Shown here piece after piece: positions 54,955-64,000 of a stretch of DNA of 64,000 nt. The DNA is from Nocardiopsis sp. FR4. GTDB lineage: Bacteria; Actinomycetota; Actinomycetes; Streptosporangiales; Streptosporangiaceae. Below the pieces are notes generated by a model, which did not search any database, was not told the origin of the DNA, and was given only the letters and a program-made list of their open reading frames with translations. The stretch lies in assembly GCF_009830945.1 (NCBI RefSeq), contig NZ_VWVV01000003.1:62001-126000 (forward strand), in the 5' to 3' direction. The position numbers and the translations under genes are program-made. How positions within the stretch are numbered: position 1 is the stretch's first letter; each line of letters begins with the position of its first letter.

Positions 54955-55818
54955 ATGGACCCGACACGTATCGCCTTCGAAGAACACGGCAGCGGCACTC
55001 CCCTGGTCCTCCTGCACGGGCTCGGGGACCGGCGCCAGAGCTGGAACGCCGTGATGGTGCGCCTGGCCGCCGACCACCGTGTGATCTGCGTGGACCTGCC
55101 CGGGTTCGGGGCCACGCCCGCTCCCGGCCCGGACGAGCCCTACGACATCCTCACCCTGACCGAGGACGTCCGCGCCTTCTGCGAGCTGCACGGGCTCGAC
55201 CGCCCGCACCTGGCGGGCAACTCGCTCGGCGGGTCGATCGCCCTGGAACTGGGCGTGCGGGGCCTGGCCTCGTCGGTGACGGTGTTCTCCCCGGCCGGGT
55301 TCTCCGAGAACCTCGCCCGGTGGGCCATGCGCGCGGTCGGCGGCCTGTCCCGACTCGCCACCCGGGTGCCCATGCCGGTCAAGGAGCGCCTCGCCGACAC
55401 CGCCCCGGCCCGGGCCGCCGCACGGGTCGCGCTGCGCGGGGACCCCTCCTCGCCCCGGGCCAGGGCCACCAGGTTCAGCGTCCGGGGGCTGGAGAAGGGA
55501 GCCCCCTACGTCCGGCTGGTGCCGAGGGTCGCCGAGTACGTGTTCACCGCCCGGCCGATCGAGTGCCCGGTCACCATCGCCTGGGGGGACCGGGACCGGA
55601 CGCTGCTGCCGTCCAGCGCCGTGCACGCGCACCGGAGGGTGCCCAACGCGCGCATGGTCTCGCTGATCGGCAGCGGGCACATCCCCATGGCCGACGACCC
55701 GGTCACGGTCGCCGAGCACATCCGGTGGACCTGCCGCGCCGCCGACCTCGGCAACGCCCGGGCCTCAGCGCGCAACGCGGCGGGCAGGGTCAGCCCGCGG
55801 CGGGAGACGGCCCCCTAG
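54955..55818 (+). CDS. Alpha/beta-fold hydrolase
   Basis: The 287-residue protein has the complete hydrolase layout: LVLLHGLGDRRQSWNAV oxyanion strand, nucleophile elbow GNSLGGS with Ser, catalytic Asp in AWGDRDRTLLP and His in GSGHIPMADDP. The cap region (MPVKERLADTAPARAA) suggests a small-molecule esterase. The substrate is unknown. The ATG has only a weak AGG five bases upstream. It follows the acyltransferase-3 gene on the same strand. Confidence 0.88.
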   Translation: MDPTRIAFEEHGSGTPLVLLHGLGDRRQSWNAVMVRLAADHRVICVDLPGFGATPAPGPDEPYDILTLTEDVRAFCELHGLDRPHLAGNSLGGSIALELGVRGLASSVTVFSPAGFSENLARWAMRAVGGLSRLATRVPMPVKERLADTAPARAAARVALRGDPSSPRARATRFSVRGLEKGAPYVRLVPRVAEYVFTARPIECPVTIAWGDRDRTLLPSSAVHAHRRVPNARMVSLIGSGHIPMADDPVTVAEHIRWTCRAADLGNARASARNAAGRVSPRRETAP

Positions 55819-55930
55819 CGGTGTCGCCCGGCCGACGCGCTCCGCGCGGTCGCGCGCGCCGGGCTCCGCCCCGAGCACCGCGCACCCCGCCGTCCGGAAC
55901 CGCCGGGGCTCGGTGCCGGTGCCGCGGCGC

Positions 55931-56767
55931 CTAACAGCTGAACCCGCCGTCGGTGCTGATCACCTGCCCGGTGACCCAGACGGCCTCGTCGGTGGTCAGC
56001 CAGGCCATGAGCCTGGCCGGGTCGTTCGGTACGCCCACCCGGCCGCCGGGGAAGCGCGGGGCGAGTCGGCCCAGGAGTTCCTCGTCCATGTAGCCGGTCT
56101 GCACGGGCCCGGGGTCGACCGCGTTCACGGTGATGCCCCGGGGGCCCAGTTCGGCGGCCAGGGTCGGGGTGATCTGGGCCAGGACCGCCTTGGCCGACGC
56201 GTACGCCACCTCACCGGGCATGCTGCCGTGCATCTGTCCGGAGGTCACGAACAGGACCCTGCCGCCGGGGCGGCCGTCGTGTCGGGCGGCGAAGGCCTGG
56301 GCGAGCAGCAGGGGCGCGCGGGCGTCGACCGCCCAGTGCCCGTCGAGCATCTCCACGGTGACATCGGCGAGCGCGGCGTCGCCGCCGTTGCGCGCGTGGT
56401 TGGCCACGAGGACGTCCAGGTGCCCGAACTCGGCCGCGGCCGCCGTGACCACCCGCCCGGGCACCTCGGGGTCGGCCATGTCCCCGCCGACGTCGGCGAC
56501 GCGGGCGTCCGGGTCGCCGAGGACCGAGCGAACGCCGCCGAGCACGGCGCCGAGGTCGTCGTCGCCCCACGGCAGTCCGGCGTCGTGCGGCCGGTGGTGG
56601 TGTACCACCACGGAGGCGCCGTAGGCGGCCAGGCGCCGGGCGACGGCGTAGCCGATGCCGCCGCGCCTGCTGGCCCCGGTCACGAGCGCGGTCCGGCCGC
56701 GCAGGGGGAGCGGGTCGCGGGAGAGGTCCTCCCCGTCGGGGTCCGGTGCCGGGGGGTGCTGGGGCAT
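55931..56767 (-). CDS. Short-chain dehydrogenase/reductase
   Basis: The 278-residue Rossmann oxidoreductase has TGASRRGGIGYAVARRLAA (nucleotide loop), NHARNG, the Ser in VTSGQMHG, catalytic YASAK and VNAVDPGPVQTGYM. The TG-x-x-x-x-G-IG pattern and the final ISTDGGFS fit the FabG-like classical SDRs. The coenzyme and substrate are unknown. AGGGAG is five bases before the ATG. It diverges from the AGE-family isomerase across 225 bases. Confidence 0.9.
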   Translation of the reverse strand: MPQHPPAPDPDGEDLSRDPLPLRGRTALVTGASRRGGIGYAVARRLAAYGASVVVHHHRPHDAGLPWGDDDLGAVLGGVRSVLGDPDARVADVGGDMADPEVPGRVVTAAAAEFGHLDVLVANHARNGGDAALADVTVEMLDGHWAVDARAPLLLAQAFAARHDGRPGGRVLFVTSGQMHGSMPGEVAYASAKAVLAQITPTLAAELGPRGITVNAVDPGPVQTGYMDEELLGRLAPRFPGGRVGVPNDPARLMAWLTTDEAVWVTGQVISTDGGFSC

Positions 56768-56992
56768 GGCGGCTCCCTGGGGTCGTGGACGTACGGCGCC
56801 GCGGGAACTCTGCCAGACGCCGGGCGCCCGCCGCACGGGGTTTTCGGCCGTCCCGCCGTGCCGCAGCGCCCGGAACGCCCAGGTCCGGGAGGGCTGGCGT
56901 GCTCTGTTCCACGGGGTCCCCGGGCTATCGCGGTGTCGAGACCGCGGGATAGCGTGGACCCGCGAACCGACCCCCTTCGAGGAGGCAGTGGA

Positions 56993-58279
56993 GTGACAGC
57001 ATCGACACCACCGGTCCCGGGAAGCCCCGGGTGGCTGCGTGCGGAGGAGCGGCGTCTGACCGGTTTCGCCGCCGGATCCGCCGTTCCCGGCGGCTTCGGT
57101 TGGCTGGACGCCGACGGCCGGGTGGAGGAGCGCCCCGTCGCCGCGTGGATCACCGCCCGGATGACGCACGTGTTCTCCCTGGCACACCTGCGGGGCGACG
57201 CCGAAGCGGCGCGCCTGGCCGACCACGGTGTGGCCGCACTGGCGGACGGGCCGCTGCGCGACGCCGAGGCGGGCGGGTGGTTCGACCAGGTGCCCGTCTC
57301 CACCAGCGCCGATGCTGTTCGGGAGCGCTCCCATGAGCTTCCGCGCAAGTCCGCCTACGAGCACGCCTTCGTGGTCCTGGCCGCCTCCAGCGCGACCCTG
57401 GCCGGACGTCCCGGGGCCCGGGAACTCCTCGACGGGGCGCTGCGCGTCCTGGAGGAGCGCTTCTGGGACGAGTCCGCGGGCGCCTTCTGGGAGAGCTGGG
57501 ACAGCGGGTGGACCGCCACCGAGGAGTACCGCGGCGCGAACAGCAACATGCACGCGGTGGAGGCCCTCCTCGCCGCCGCCGACGCCACCGGCGACCCCCG
57601 GTGGACCCGCCGCGCGCTCTCCGTCGCCGAACGGCTCATCCACGGCGTGGCCGCCGACCACGGCTGGCGCCTGCCCGAGCACTTCACCCCGGACTGGAAG
57701 CCCCTGCCGGACTACAACCGCGACCGGCCCGACCACCCCTTCCGGCCCTTCGGCAGCACCACCGGCCACCTGCTCGAATGGGCGCGCCTTCTGGTCCACC
57801 TGGAGACCGCGCTCGCCCGGGCGGGGGAGCCCGTCCCCGGCTGGCTGCGCACCGACGCCGAGGAGCTGTTCGCCCACGCCGTGCGCCGGGGCTGGGCCGT
57901 GGACGGCGCCGACGGGTTCGTCTACACCCTCGACTGGGAGGACCGCCCGGTGGTGCGCGAGCGCATGCACTGGGTGGTGGCCGAGGCCGTCATGGCCGCC
58001 TGGGCGCTGGCCAGGCGGACCGGCGACCCCTCCTACACCGACCTCTACGGCGGCTGGTGGGCCTACGCCGACCGGTACCACGTGGACCGCGAACGCGGCA
58101 GCTGGCACCACGAGCTGGACCCCGGCAACCGGCCCGCGGCGGCCGTGTGGCCGGGCAAGCCGGACGTCTACCACGCCTACCAGGCCGTACTCCTGCCCCA
58201 GACCGAGCTCTCGGCCTCCCTCGCGGCCGCGCTCGCGCCGTCCCCCGAGCCCGACCACACCCCAGGAGGGGAAGCGTGA
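56993..58279 (+). CDS. AGE-family sugar isomerase/epimerase (mannose isomerase-like)
   Basis: The 428-residue protein has the (alpha/alpha)6-barrel pattern of the N-acylglucosamine 2-epimerase superfamily: WITARMTHVFSLAHLRGD, KSAYEHAFVVLAASS, GANSNMHAVEALLAA and HWVVAEAVMAAWALA, with the catalytic His in the last. It lacks features of epimerases acting on N-acetylated sugars and sits against a fructokinase, so it probably interconverts mannose and fructose, as the Thermobifida mannose isomerase does (from memory). GTG start behind GGAGG. Its stop overlaps the fructokinase start (GTGA). Confidence 0.85.
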   Translation: MTASTPPVPGSPGWLRAEERRLTGFAAGSAVPGGFGWLDADGRVEERPVAAWITARMTHVFSLAHLRGDAEAARLADHGVAALADGPLRDAEAGGWFDQVPVSTSADAVRERSHELPRKSAYEHAFVVLAASSATLAGRPGARELLDGALRVLEERFWDESAGAFWESWDSGWTATEEYRGANSNMHAVEALLAAADATGDPRWTRRALSVAERLIHGVAADHGWRLPEHFTPDWKPLPDYNRDRPDHPFRPFGSTTGHLLEWARLLVHLETALARAGEPVPGWLRTDAEELFAHAVRRGWAVDGADGFVYTLDWEDRPVVRERMHWVVAEAVMAAWALARRTGDPSYTDLYGGWWAYADRYHVDRERGSWHHELDPGNRPAAAVWPGKPDVYHAYQAVLLPQTELSASLAAALAPSPEPDHTPGGEA

Positions 58280-59271
58280 CCGACCAGAACACCCCGCTCC
58301 CGCCCGGTTCCGCCGGGCACGCTCCCCGGCTCGTGGTGATCGGCGAGAACGTCATGGACCTGCTGCCCACCGCGCAGGGCCCCGACGTGCTCAGGGCCGC
58401 GCCGGGCGGCGGTCCGGCCAACACGGCCGTCGCGGCGGCCCGGCTGGGCACGCCGACCCGGCTGCTCGCCCGGATCGGGGCGGACGGCTTCGGCGCGCTG
58501 ATCCGCGAGCGGCTGCTCGCCGAGGGGCTGGACCCGGCCGGGCTGCTCGCCGCCGAGGAGCCCACGGCGCTGGCCCTGGCCACGCTCGGCCCCGACGGAT
58601 CGGCCCGCTACGACTTCCGCATGGACGACGCCGCCGACTGGCGGTGGCGCCCGGAGGAGCTGCCCGAGGAACTGGAACCGGGGGTGCGCGCCGTGCACGC
58701 CGCCTCGCTCGCGCTGTTCCGGGAGCCCGGGGCCAGCCTGATCGAGGCGATGCTGCGCCGTGAGCACGGGCGGGGCCGGGTGACGCTCACCCTGGACCCC
58801 AACATCCGGCGGGACGTCCTCGGCGACCCGGAGGCCGCCCGGGCCCTGGCCCTGCGGCACGCGGCGCAGGCGCACCTGGTCAAGGCCAGCGACGAGGACC
58901 TGGAGTTCCTCTACCCGGACCTGTCGCCGGTGCGGGCCGCGCACGCCCTCGCCGCGCTGGGCCCGGCGCTGGTGGTGGTGACCCGGGGCGGCGAGGGGGC
59001 CCTCGCGGTGTTCCGGGGCACGGAGGTGTCGGTGGAGGCGCCCCGGGTGGAGGTGGCCGACACCGTGGGCGCGGGCGACTCGTTCATGGGGGCGCTGCTG
59101 AACTGGCTGGACCGCCGCGACCTGCTCGGGGAGGACCCGCGGGCCCGGCTGGCCGGGCTGGACGAGGCGGACCTGGCGGACCTGCTGGGGTTCGCGGTGT
59201 CCGTCGCCGCGGTCACCGTGACCCGTGAGGGCGCCGACCCGCCGACCACGGCGGAGCTGGCGGACCGCTGA
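58276..59271 (+). CDS. PfkB-family carbohydrate kinase, probably fructokinase
   Basis: The 331-residue kinase has the PfkB signatures: VIGENVMDLLP, GGGPANTAVAAARLGTPT with the first signature, LDPNIRR and DTVGAGDSFMGALLNWL with the catalytic Asp. The layout fits fructokinase. Coupled translation with the isomerase upstream (GTGA) suggests that fructose made from mannose is directly phosphorylated to fructose 6-phosphate. The GTG start has AGGAGGGGAAGC just before it. Confidence 0.9.
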   Translation: MTDQNTPLPPGSAGHAPRLVVIGENVMDLLPTAQGPDVLRAAPGGGPANTAVAAARLGTPTRLLARIGADGFGALIRERLLAEGLDPAGLLAAEEPTALALATLGPDGSARYDFRMDDAADWRWRPEELPEELEPGVRAVHAASLALFREPGASLIEAMLRREHGRGRVTLTLDPNIRRDVLGDPEAARALALRHAAQAHLVKASDEDLEFLYPDLSPVRAAHALAALGPALVVVTRGGEGALAVFRGTEVSVEAPRVEVADTVGAGDSFMGALLNWLDRRDLLGEDPRARLAGLDEADLADLLGFAVSVAAVTVTREGADPPTTAELADR

Positions 59272-59514
59272 GGAGGCCGGGGCCCGGAAGCCGTGGAGGG
59301 TCCGGAAGCCCGGGTCCGGGCAGCGCGATGGAGCCGGGCGGGTGGGACCCCCCGTCTTCCAGGAAACCGTGCGCGCCCGCGCCGCGGTAGCCCCCGCGAA
59401 GGGCTGTGGACGACCGCGGCGCGGGCCGCGGCCGTCCGCAGGGTGTGTGTCCGCGGTTCCGGCGGGCGGGGCGCGCCTTCACACCGGGCAGCCCGCACCG
59501 GACCGGGCCGCGCC

Positions 59515-60708
59515 TCAGGGCAGCCCCGCGCGGGTCTCGGCGACGAGGTGGTCCACCACGTCCGCCAGGCTGCCGCGCCGGGCGTAGGCGGCGCGCTGGC
59601 GCGCCGCGCCCGTCCCGGCCGCGCGCACGCGGTCGAGCAGCGAGACGACCAGGTCGGCGTCACCGTTGACCAGCAGCCCCGGCAGGGCCGCGTGCAGCAG
59701 CCGGTCCGCCGCCAGCTGCCCGTCCAGGAGCTCCCCGGTCAGCGGGTCGGGCACCACGCCCTCCAGTCCGTCCCGGGCGGCCCGCCACACGGCGGCGCGC
59801 ACCGCCTGCTCGGGGATCTCCGGGGCCGGGATCCCGTCCTTGGCGTCGGCGAACAGGCGGGTCGTCAGGCCGCGGGTCAGACAGGCGAGCAGCAGCGCCT
59901 CCTCCGCGGTGGCGGCCACGTCGCCCACCCGGATCTCCAGGGTGGGGAGGTGGTCGGAGAGGCGGACGTCCCAGTACACCATGTGCCGGTCCAGGATCGC
60001 CCCGGTGTCGAAGAGGACCTGTACCGCGCTTTCGTACCCGGACTGCGAGCGCAGCACCGGCGGCGGCCCGGCGGAGGGCAGGTGGTTCCAGGCCATCGTC
60101 CGCCAGCTGGCGTACCCGGTGTCGCGTCCGGCCTGGAACGGCGAGTTCGCCGACAGCGCCACCAGGAACGGCAGCCACCGGCGCAGGTGGTCGCTCACCG
60201 CCACGGCGGCGTCCAGGTCGGGGATGCCCACGTGCACGTGGCAGCCGCACACCACGAGTGACTCCCTGAGGAAGCCCACGTTGGAGGCGATGTCCGCGTA
60301 GCGGCGTCCGCTGATCGAAACCGCGGTCGGATCCCCCAGGACCGGGGTGCCGGAGGCCACCACCGCGAGCCCGGAGTCCCCGGCGGCGCGGTCGAGCTCA
60401 CCGCGGGCCGCGCGCAGGAAGCGCAGGGCGTCGTCCGCGTCGTCGCACACGGGGGTGTTGGTCTCCAGTTGGGCGCGGCTGAACTCGCCGCACAGGTGCC
60501 CGGGCATCAGCCGGGTGGCGGCGAGCACCTCGGGCGCCCGGGAGGTGATGGCGCGGGTGTCGGAGTCGATGACGAAGAACTCCTCCTCCACGCCGAACGT
60601 GGGGGGCGTCTCGAAGCTCCTCGCGCGGGGTACGGCGCCGACCGCCGGCCGGCGCGTGTCGTGTGCTGTCGTGGAGCGGTTCTCTGCCGCCGTGGAGCGG
60701 TTCTCCAT
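59515..60708 (-). CDS. Carboxylate-amine ligase, GCS2/YbdK family
   Basis: The 397-residue protein carries the glutamate-cysteine ligase type 2 pattern: FGVEEEFFVID (ATP/metal-binding acidic triplet), QLETNTPVCDD, GCHVHVGI with catalytic His and LPTLEIRVGDVAATAEEALLL. It belongs to the YbdK-type group that joins glutamate to an amine or Cys; related EgtA acts in ergothioneine synthesis. No partner genes are nearby. The start has a short repeat (ENRSTAA / ENRSTTA). GGAGGG is ten bases before the ATG. It converges on the fructokinase gene over 243 non-coding bases. Confidence 0.88.
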   Translation of the reverse strand: MENRSTAAENRSTTAHDTRRPAVGAVPRARSFETPPTFGVEEEFFVIDSDTRAITSRAPEVLAATRLMPGHLCGEFSRAQLETNTPVCDDADDALRFLRAARGELDRAAGDSGLAVVASGTPVLGDPTAVSISGRRYADIASNVGFLRESLVVCGCHVHVGIPDLDAAVAVSDHLRRWLPFLVALSANSPFQAGRDTGYASWRTMAWNHLPSAGPPPVLRSQSGYESAVQVLFDTGAILDRHMVYWDVRLSDHLPTLEIRVGDVAATAEEALLLACLTRGLTTRLFADAKDGIPAPEIPEQAVRAAVWRAARDGLEGVVPDPLTGELLDGQLAADRLLHAALPGLLVNGDADLVVSLLDRVRAAGTGAARQRAAYARRGSLADVVDHLVAETRAGLP

Positions 60709-61140
60709 GGGCGTCGGTCCCTCCTGCCGTCGGGGCACCCTCGGGGTGTCACCGGACTGGATATCTCCCACAGGTGCGGTCGCGACAGTGTCCTGAAGAA
60801 GACAAAAAGCTATCCGTGTTGTTATTTGTCCCTTTTGCCGGTATCGCGGGAGTGCCGTTGCGCGTACGTTACGGCTTGATAACCGAGCCCCGTGTCGTCG
60901 GAGGCCCGCGGAGGCGCCCGCGACCCCCGTCTGGAGTGAGCACCGTCACCCTGGCGAGAGGCGGAAACGCAGGTGGCTGCTGGGATACCGTGCTCGTACA
61001 GGCGCCCCGCGTACCACTCCAGTACCCCTCTCCGGGCGCCTGTGAACAGGTACGTGCGACTCCGTGCGGGTATCGGTGAAACGACCAGTGTGCCCGCCCG
61101 CACCTGCCGCGACGGGCCCCGGCTGTGCGAATGTGAGCAC
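60709..61140. promoter_or_regulatory. Divergent promoter region between GCS2 gene and LuxR regulator
   Basis: The 432-base stretch contains an unusually AT-rich segment at about 60790-60845 and a second less marked one at about 60860-60900, so promoters in both directions are likely. I cannot assign a clear -10/-35 pair. No gene is supported. Confidence 0.35.
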
Positions 61141-63948
61141 GTGGCTGGCAGGAACACCGAACCCCTCAGCGTCCGCCTCCGAGGTCGTGACACGGAGCAG
61201 CGGATCCTCGCCGACGCCCTGGACCGCGCGAGGTCCGGACAGGGCGCCTCCCTTCTCGTGTCCGGCGGCCCGGGCCGGGGCAAGACCGCACTTCTGGACC
61301 ACGCCCGCGTCACCGCAGGTGGTTTCACCGTGCTGCACGTGTCGGGGGTCGCCGACGAGGAGTCCCTGCCCTTCGCCGGACTCCAGCGCCTCCTGCGCCC
61401 CCTGTCCGCGGGCGCCGACGCGCTCCCCGACCCCTGGGGAGGCCCCCTGCGCGAGGCACTCGCCCGGGGCGCGGTCGCCGACGCCGACCGCCTCGCGCTC
61501 TACACGGGCCTGCTCGAACTGCTCTCGCGCACCGCCTCCGCCGAGCGGCCCCTCCTGCTGTGCGTGGACGACGCCGACCGCCTCGACGCCCCCTCCCTGG
61601 ACGCCCTCGCCTTCGTCGCCCGCCGCCTCGGCGGGGCCCCCGTCGCGGCCCTGTTCACCGCCCGCGGGGGCCACGGCAAACCCGGCGGCCCCCGGCTGCC
61701 GGAGACCCCCGCAGAGCCGACGCCCGAGGCGCTCGTCCCCGGTGTCAGCGAGCACCTCCTGCGGCCCCTGGAGGAGCGGGCGGTGCACGACATCCTCACC
61801 GACAGCGCACCGGTCACCCTCCCCGCCGCCGTGCGCGCGGCCCTGGTCCGCGCCTCGCACGGCAACCCCGCCGTGGTCCTCGGCCTCCTGGGAACCCTGT
61901 CCCGGGCCCAGCTCCTGGGCGAGGACCCGCTGCCCGACCGGCCGCGCCTGCCCGGCCGCCTGCGCGCCGACTTCCTCGCCCCCTACCGCGAGCTGTCCGA
62001 ACGCACCCGCCACCTGCTGCTGCTCGCCGCGCTCAGCGGGGACCCGCGCGTCCACCTGCTGCTGGAGGCCTCCGGGGACCCGGACGTCACCGTGCTCGAA
62101 CCGGCCGAGGAGCGCGGCCTGGTGCGCGTGGAGGGCGACACCGTCGTCTTCCCCGACCCCCTCCTCCGCGAGGCCGTCGCCCAGGACGCCCCCGTCGGCC
62201 GCCTGCGCGCGGCCCACCGCGCCCTGGCCGCGGTGAGCGACCCCGAACTCTCCCCCGTGGAGTTCACCCGCCACGCCGCCGCGGGCACCGACGCCCCCGA
62301 CGCCGACCTCGCCGACGCGGTCGCCGACGCGGCCGCCCGGGTCAAGCGGCTCGCGGGGCGCCTGGCCGCCTCCCACGCCTACGAGCGCGCCGCCGACCTG
62401 GCCCCCGACCCCGACGAGCGCGCCTGCCGCCTGACCACCGCCTCCTACGAGGCCTACATGGCCGGAAGCTCCGAGCGGGCCACCCGCCTCCTGGCCCGCG
62501 CCCGCCCCCTGGCCGTGTCCGACCGGCGCCGGGTCACCGCCGACTTCATCGACGCCCAGATCGCCATGCGCGGCGAGAACGCCCTGGACGTGGCCGAGCG
62601 TCTGTTCACCGTGGGCCGCGAGCTCATCCCGCACGACCGCTTCCTGGCCCTGCGCGCCCTGGTCCGCTCGGCCGACTCCGCCTCCCTGGCCGGGGACGCC
62701 GTGCGCCACGGCCGCGCCGCCGAACTCGCCCTGCCCCTGGTCCGCCCGGACGACCCCGAGCCCGTGCGCCAGGTGGCGGCCTTCCTGGAGGGCTGCGCCG
62801 TCTCCTTCCGGGGCGACTACCCCGGCTCCACGCCGCTGCTGCGCCAGGCCACCGGCCTGGCCGACATCCCCAAGCCCTCGGAACTGGTCTGGGCGGGCGT
62901 CAGCGGCCTGCGCCTGGCCGACGCGCCGTTCGTGCGCGCGGTGACCTCCCGCGCGGTCGAGGTCGCCCGGCAGCGGGGGGAGCGGGCCACCGTCCCCGCC
63001 GCGCTCGGCTTCCTGGTCTTCTCCGAGTTCTGGAGCGGACGATTCCCCTCGGCCGCCGGGACCGCGCTCACCGGCCTGCGGGTTTCCCGGGAGAGCGGAC
63101 AGACCGTCTGGGCCACCCAGCACCTGGCCTCGCTCGCGATGATCGCCGCGATCCAGGGAGACGTGGACACCTGCCGAATCCGGGCCCGGGCGGTCGCCGC
63201 CCAGGCGGGCGAGAACAGCCTCGGCCTGGCCGCCGCCCTGGCCGCGTGGGCGCTGGCGGTCCTGGAGCTGTCCCGGGGCAACGCCGCCGAGGCCTTCTTC
63301 CGGTTGCGCGCCCTGGTGCACGCCGCCCCCGGGCACGGCCACCCCACCATGCGGCTGCTCACGGCGCCGCACTTCGTGGAGGCGGCCACCCGCATGGGCG
63401 AGACCGAGTGGGCCCGCACGTCGCTGGCCGGGTACCAGCGCTGGGCCGACTCGGTGGACAGCCCCAGCGCCCGGGCCCTGGCCGCACGCGGGGCGGGCCT
63501 GCTCGCCGCCGCCGACGAGGCCGCCGACCACTTCGAGAACGCCCTGGCCCTGCACCGGGCCTGCGGCGACGACGACGTCGAGCACGCCCGCACCCAGCTG
63601 CTCTTCGGCGCCCATCTGCGCCGCGCACGCCTGCCCGGCCGGGCCCGGGAGCACCTGTACAACGCGCTGGAGTCCTTCGAGCGCTTCGGAGCACGGCTGT
63701 GGGTGCGACAGACCCGCGCCGAGCTGCGCGCGATCGGGACCGCCGAACGCGGACCCGACCCCGCCTCCACCAGCGAGCTGACCGCGCAACAGCAGCAAAT
63801 CGCCCGACTGGTCGCCGAGGGCGCGACCAACCGCGAGGTGGCCGCCCACATGTTCATCAGCCCGCGCACGGTCGAACACCACCTGCGCGGCATCTTCCGC
63901 AAGCTCAACATCAGGTCCCGCGTGGACCTGGCCCGCCTGTTCAACTGA
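61141..63948 (+). CDS. Large LuxR-family (LAL) ATPase regulator
   Basis: The 935-residue protein begins with an AAA/STAND-type ATPase: RLRGRDTEQRIL, Walker A SGGPGRGKTALL (about residues 42-50), Walker B LLLCVDDADRLDAPSLDAL. A long helical middle follows, and it ends in a LuxR helix-turn-helix (about 870-930, LTAQQQQIARLVAEG, NREVAAHMFISPRTVEHHL). LAL regulators such as MalT or PikD sense a ligand through the middle part. The GTG at 61141 was preferred because the sequence before it is not protein-like, but its ribosome site is weak. No cluster follows in the window. Confidence 0.88.
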   Translation: MAGRNTEPLSVRLRGRDTEQRILADALDRARSGQGASLLVSGGPGRGKTALLDHARVTAGGFTVLHVSGVADEESLPFAGLQRLLRPLSAGADALPDPWGGPLREALARGAVADADRLALYTGLLELLSRTASAERPLLLCVDDADRLDAPSLDALAFVARRLGGAPVAALFTARGGHGKPGGPRLPETPAEPTPEALVPGVSEHLLRPLEERAVHDILTDSAPVTLPAAVRAALVRASHGNPAVVLGLLGTLSRAQLLGEDPLPDRPRLPGRLRADFLAPYRELSERTRHLLLLAALSGDPRVHLLLEASGDPDVTVLEPAEERGLVRVEGDTVVFPDPLLREAVAQDAPVGRLRAAHRALAAVSDPELSPVEFTRHAAAGTDAPDADLADAVADAAARVKRLAGRLAASHAYERAADLAPDPDERACRLTTASYEAYMAGSSERATRLLARARPLAVSDRRRVTADFIDAQIAMRGENALDVAERLFTVGRELIPHDRFLALRALVRSADSASLAGDAVRHGRAAELALPLVRPDDPEPVRQVAAFLEGCAVSFRGDYPGSTPLLRQATGLADIPKPSELVWAGVSGLRLADAPFVRAVTSRAVEVARQRGERATVPAALGFLVFSEFWSGRFPSAAGTALTGLRVSRESGQTVWATQHLASLAMIAAIQGDVDTCRIRARAVAAQAGENSLGLAAALAAWALAVLELSRGNAAEAFFRLRALVHAAPGHGHPTMRLLTAPHFVEAATRMGETEWARTSLAGYQRWADSVDSPSARALAARGAGLLAAADEAADHFENALALHRACGDDDVEHARTQLLFGAHLRRARLPGRAREHLYNALESFERFGARLWVRQTRAELRAIGTAERGPDPASTSELTAQQQQIARLVAEGATNREVAAHMFISPRTVEHHLRGIFRKLNIRSRVDLARLFN

Positions 63949-64000
63949 CCGCGGGGAGGTCCGGCGGCCCCACCGACCCCGGGCACCCCCCTCATACCAA

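Noticed and set aside
53561..58279. A biosynthetic gene cluster from acyltransferase, hydrolase, SDR and LuxR regulator
   Set aside because: No core synthase, peptide synthetase or terpene gene; the genes are on different strands with independent spacing.

Overview
The window is high-GC DNA with very strong G/C bias at third codon positions, many GTG starts and GTGA/ATGA start-stop overlaps. Gene content (ECF SigE-family factor, type VII secretion genes, DUF397, DUF3151, SAV_2336-type STAND protein, LuxR-LAL regulator) points to a filamentous actinomycete. The mannose isomerase-like/fructokinase pair and the overall content suggest Nocardiopsidaceae (Nocardiopsis or Thermobifida-like); this placement is inference.

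Layout. 1-5.9 kb: tRNA-Ser(GCT), an ECF sigma factor, a Cys-rich RlpA/expansin-like protein overlapping a MauE-like redox membrane protein, a lipoprotein, and a HisC-type aminotransferase. 5.9-13.4 kb, all minus strand: a wHTH/GGDEF-like regulator, a MurA paralogue, purC, purD, purA and a DUF3151 gene. 13.4-22.2 kb: an ABC transporter operon, a secreted 4-Cys protein, class II fructose-bisphosphate aldolase with a DasR-like site upstream, pyrE, cutA, a GNAT enzyme and an RDD protein. 22.4-34.4 kb: an ESX/type VII secretion locus with eccC and a DUF6177 gene on the minus strand, and two WXG100-like substrates, a membrane-anchored TNT-domain protein, eccD, a P-loop-less MinD-like protein and a Pro/Gly-rich protein on the plus strand. 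The locus ends in gene debris at 34.4-35.4 kb.

35.5-42.5 kb: an NYN-domain protein, a TPR protein, then a cobalamin riboswitch and an NrdR-like box ahead of nrdA-nrdB. The beta subunit has the residue signature of class Ic (Mn/Fe) ribonucleotide reductases: Phe in place of the radical Tyr, at exactly the Chlamydia spacing. 42.6-49.4 kb: a predicted NTP-dependent conflict or signalling cassette made of a trypsin fused to a VMAP-C-like domain, a SAV_2336 N-domain/NB-ARC/TPR protein, a Trypco1 (CU044_2847) protein and a divergent DUF397 protein. 49.8-64 kb: PutP-type symporter, glycolipid-binding-like protein, NadE, an acyltransferase-3 membrane protein, an alpha/beta hydrolase, an SDR, an AGE-family isomerase with a fructokinase, a GCS2/YbdK-type ligase and a large LuxR-family regulator.

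Most interesting points: the trypsin/VMAP-STAND-Trypco1 cassette; the TNT-domain membrane protein inside an ESX locus that shows no eccB, eccE or mycP; the apparent split of the usual ESX MinD-like protein; and the class Ic ribonucleotide reductase under combined B12-riboswitch and NrdR-type control. All assignments come from reading the sequence and remembered family features; no database search was run.
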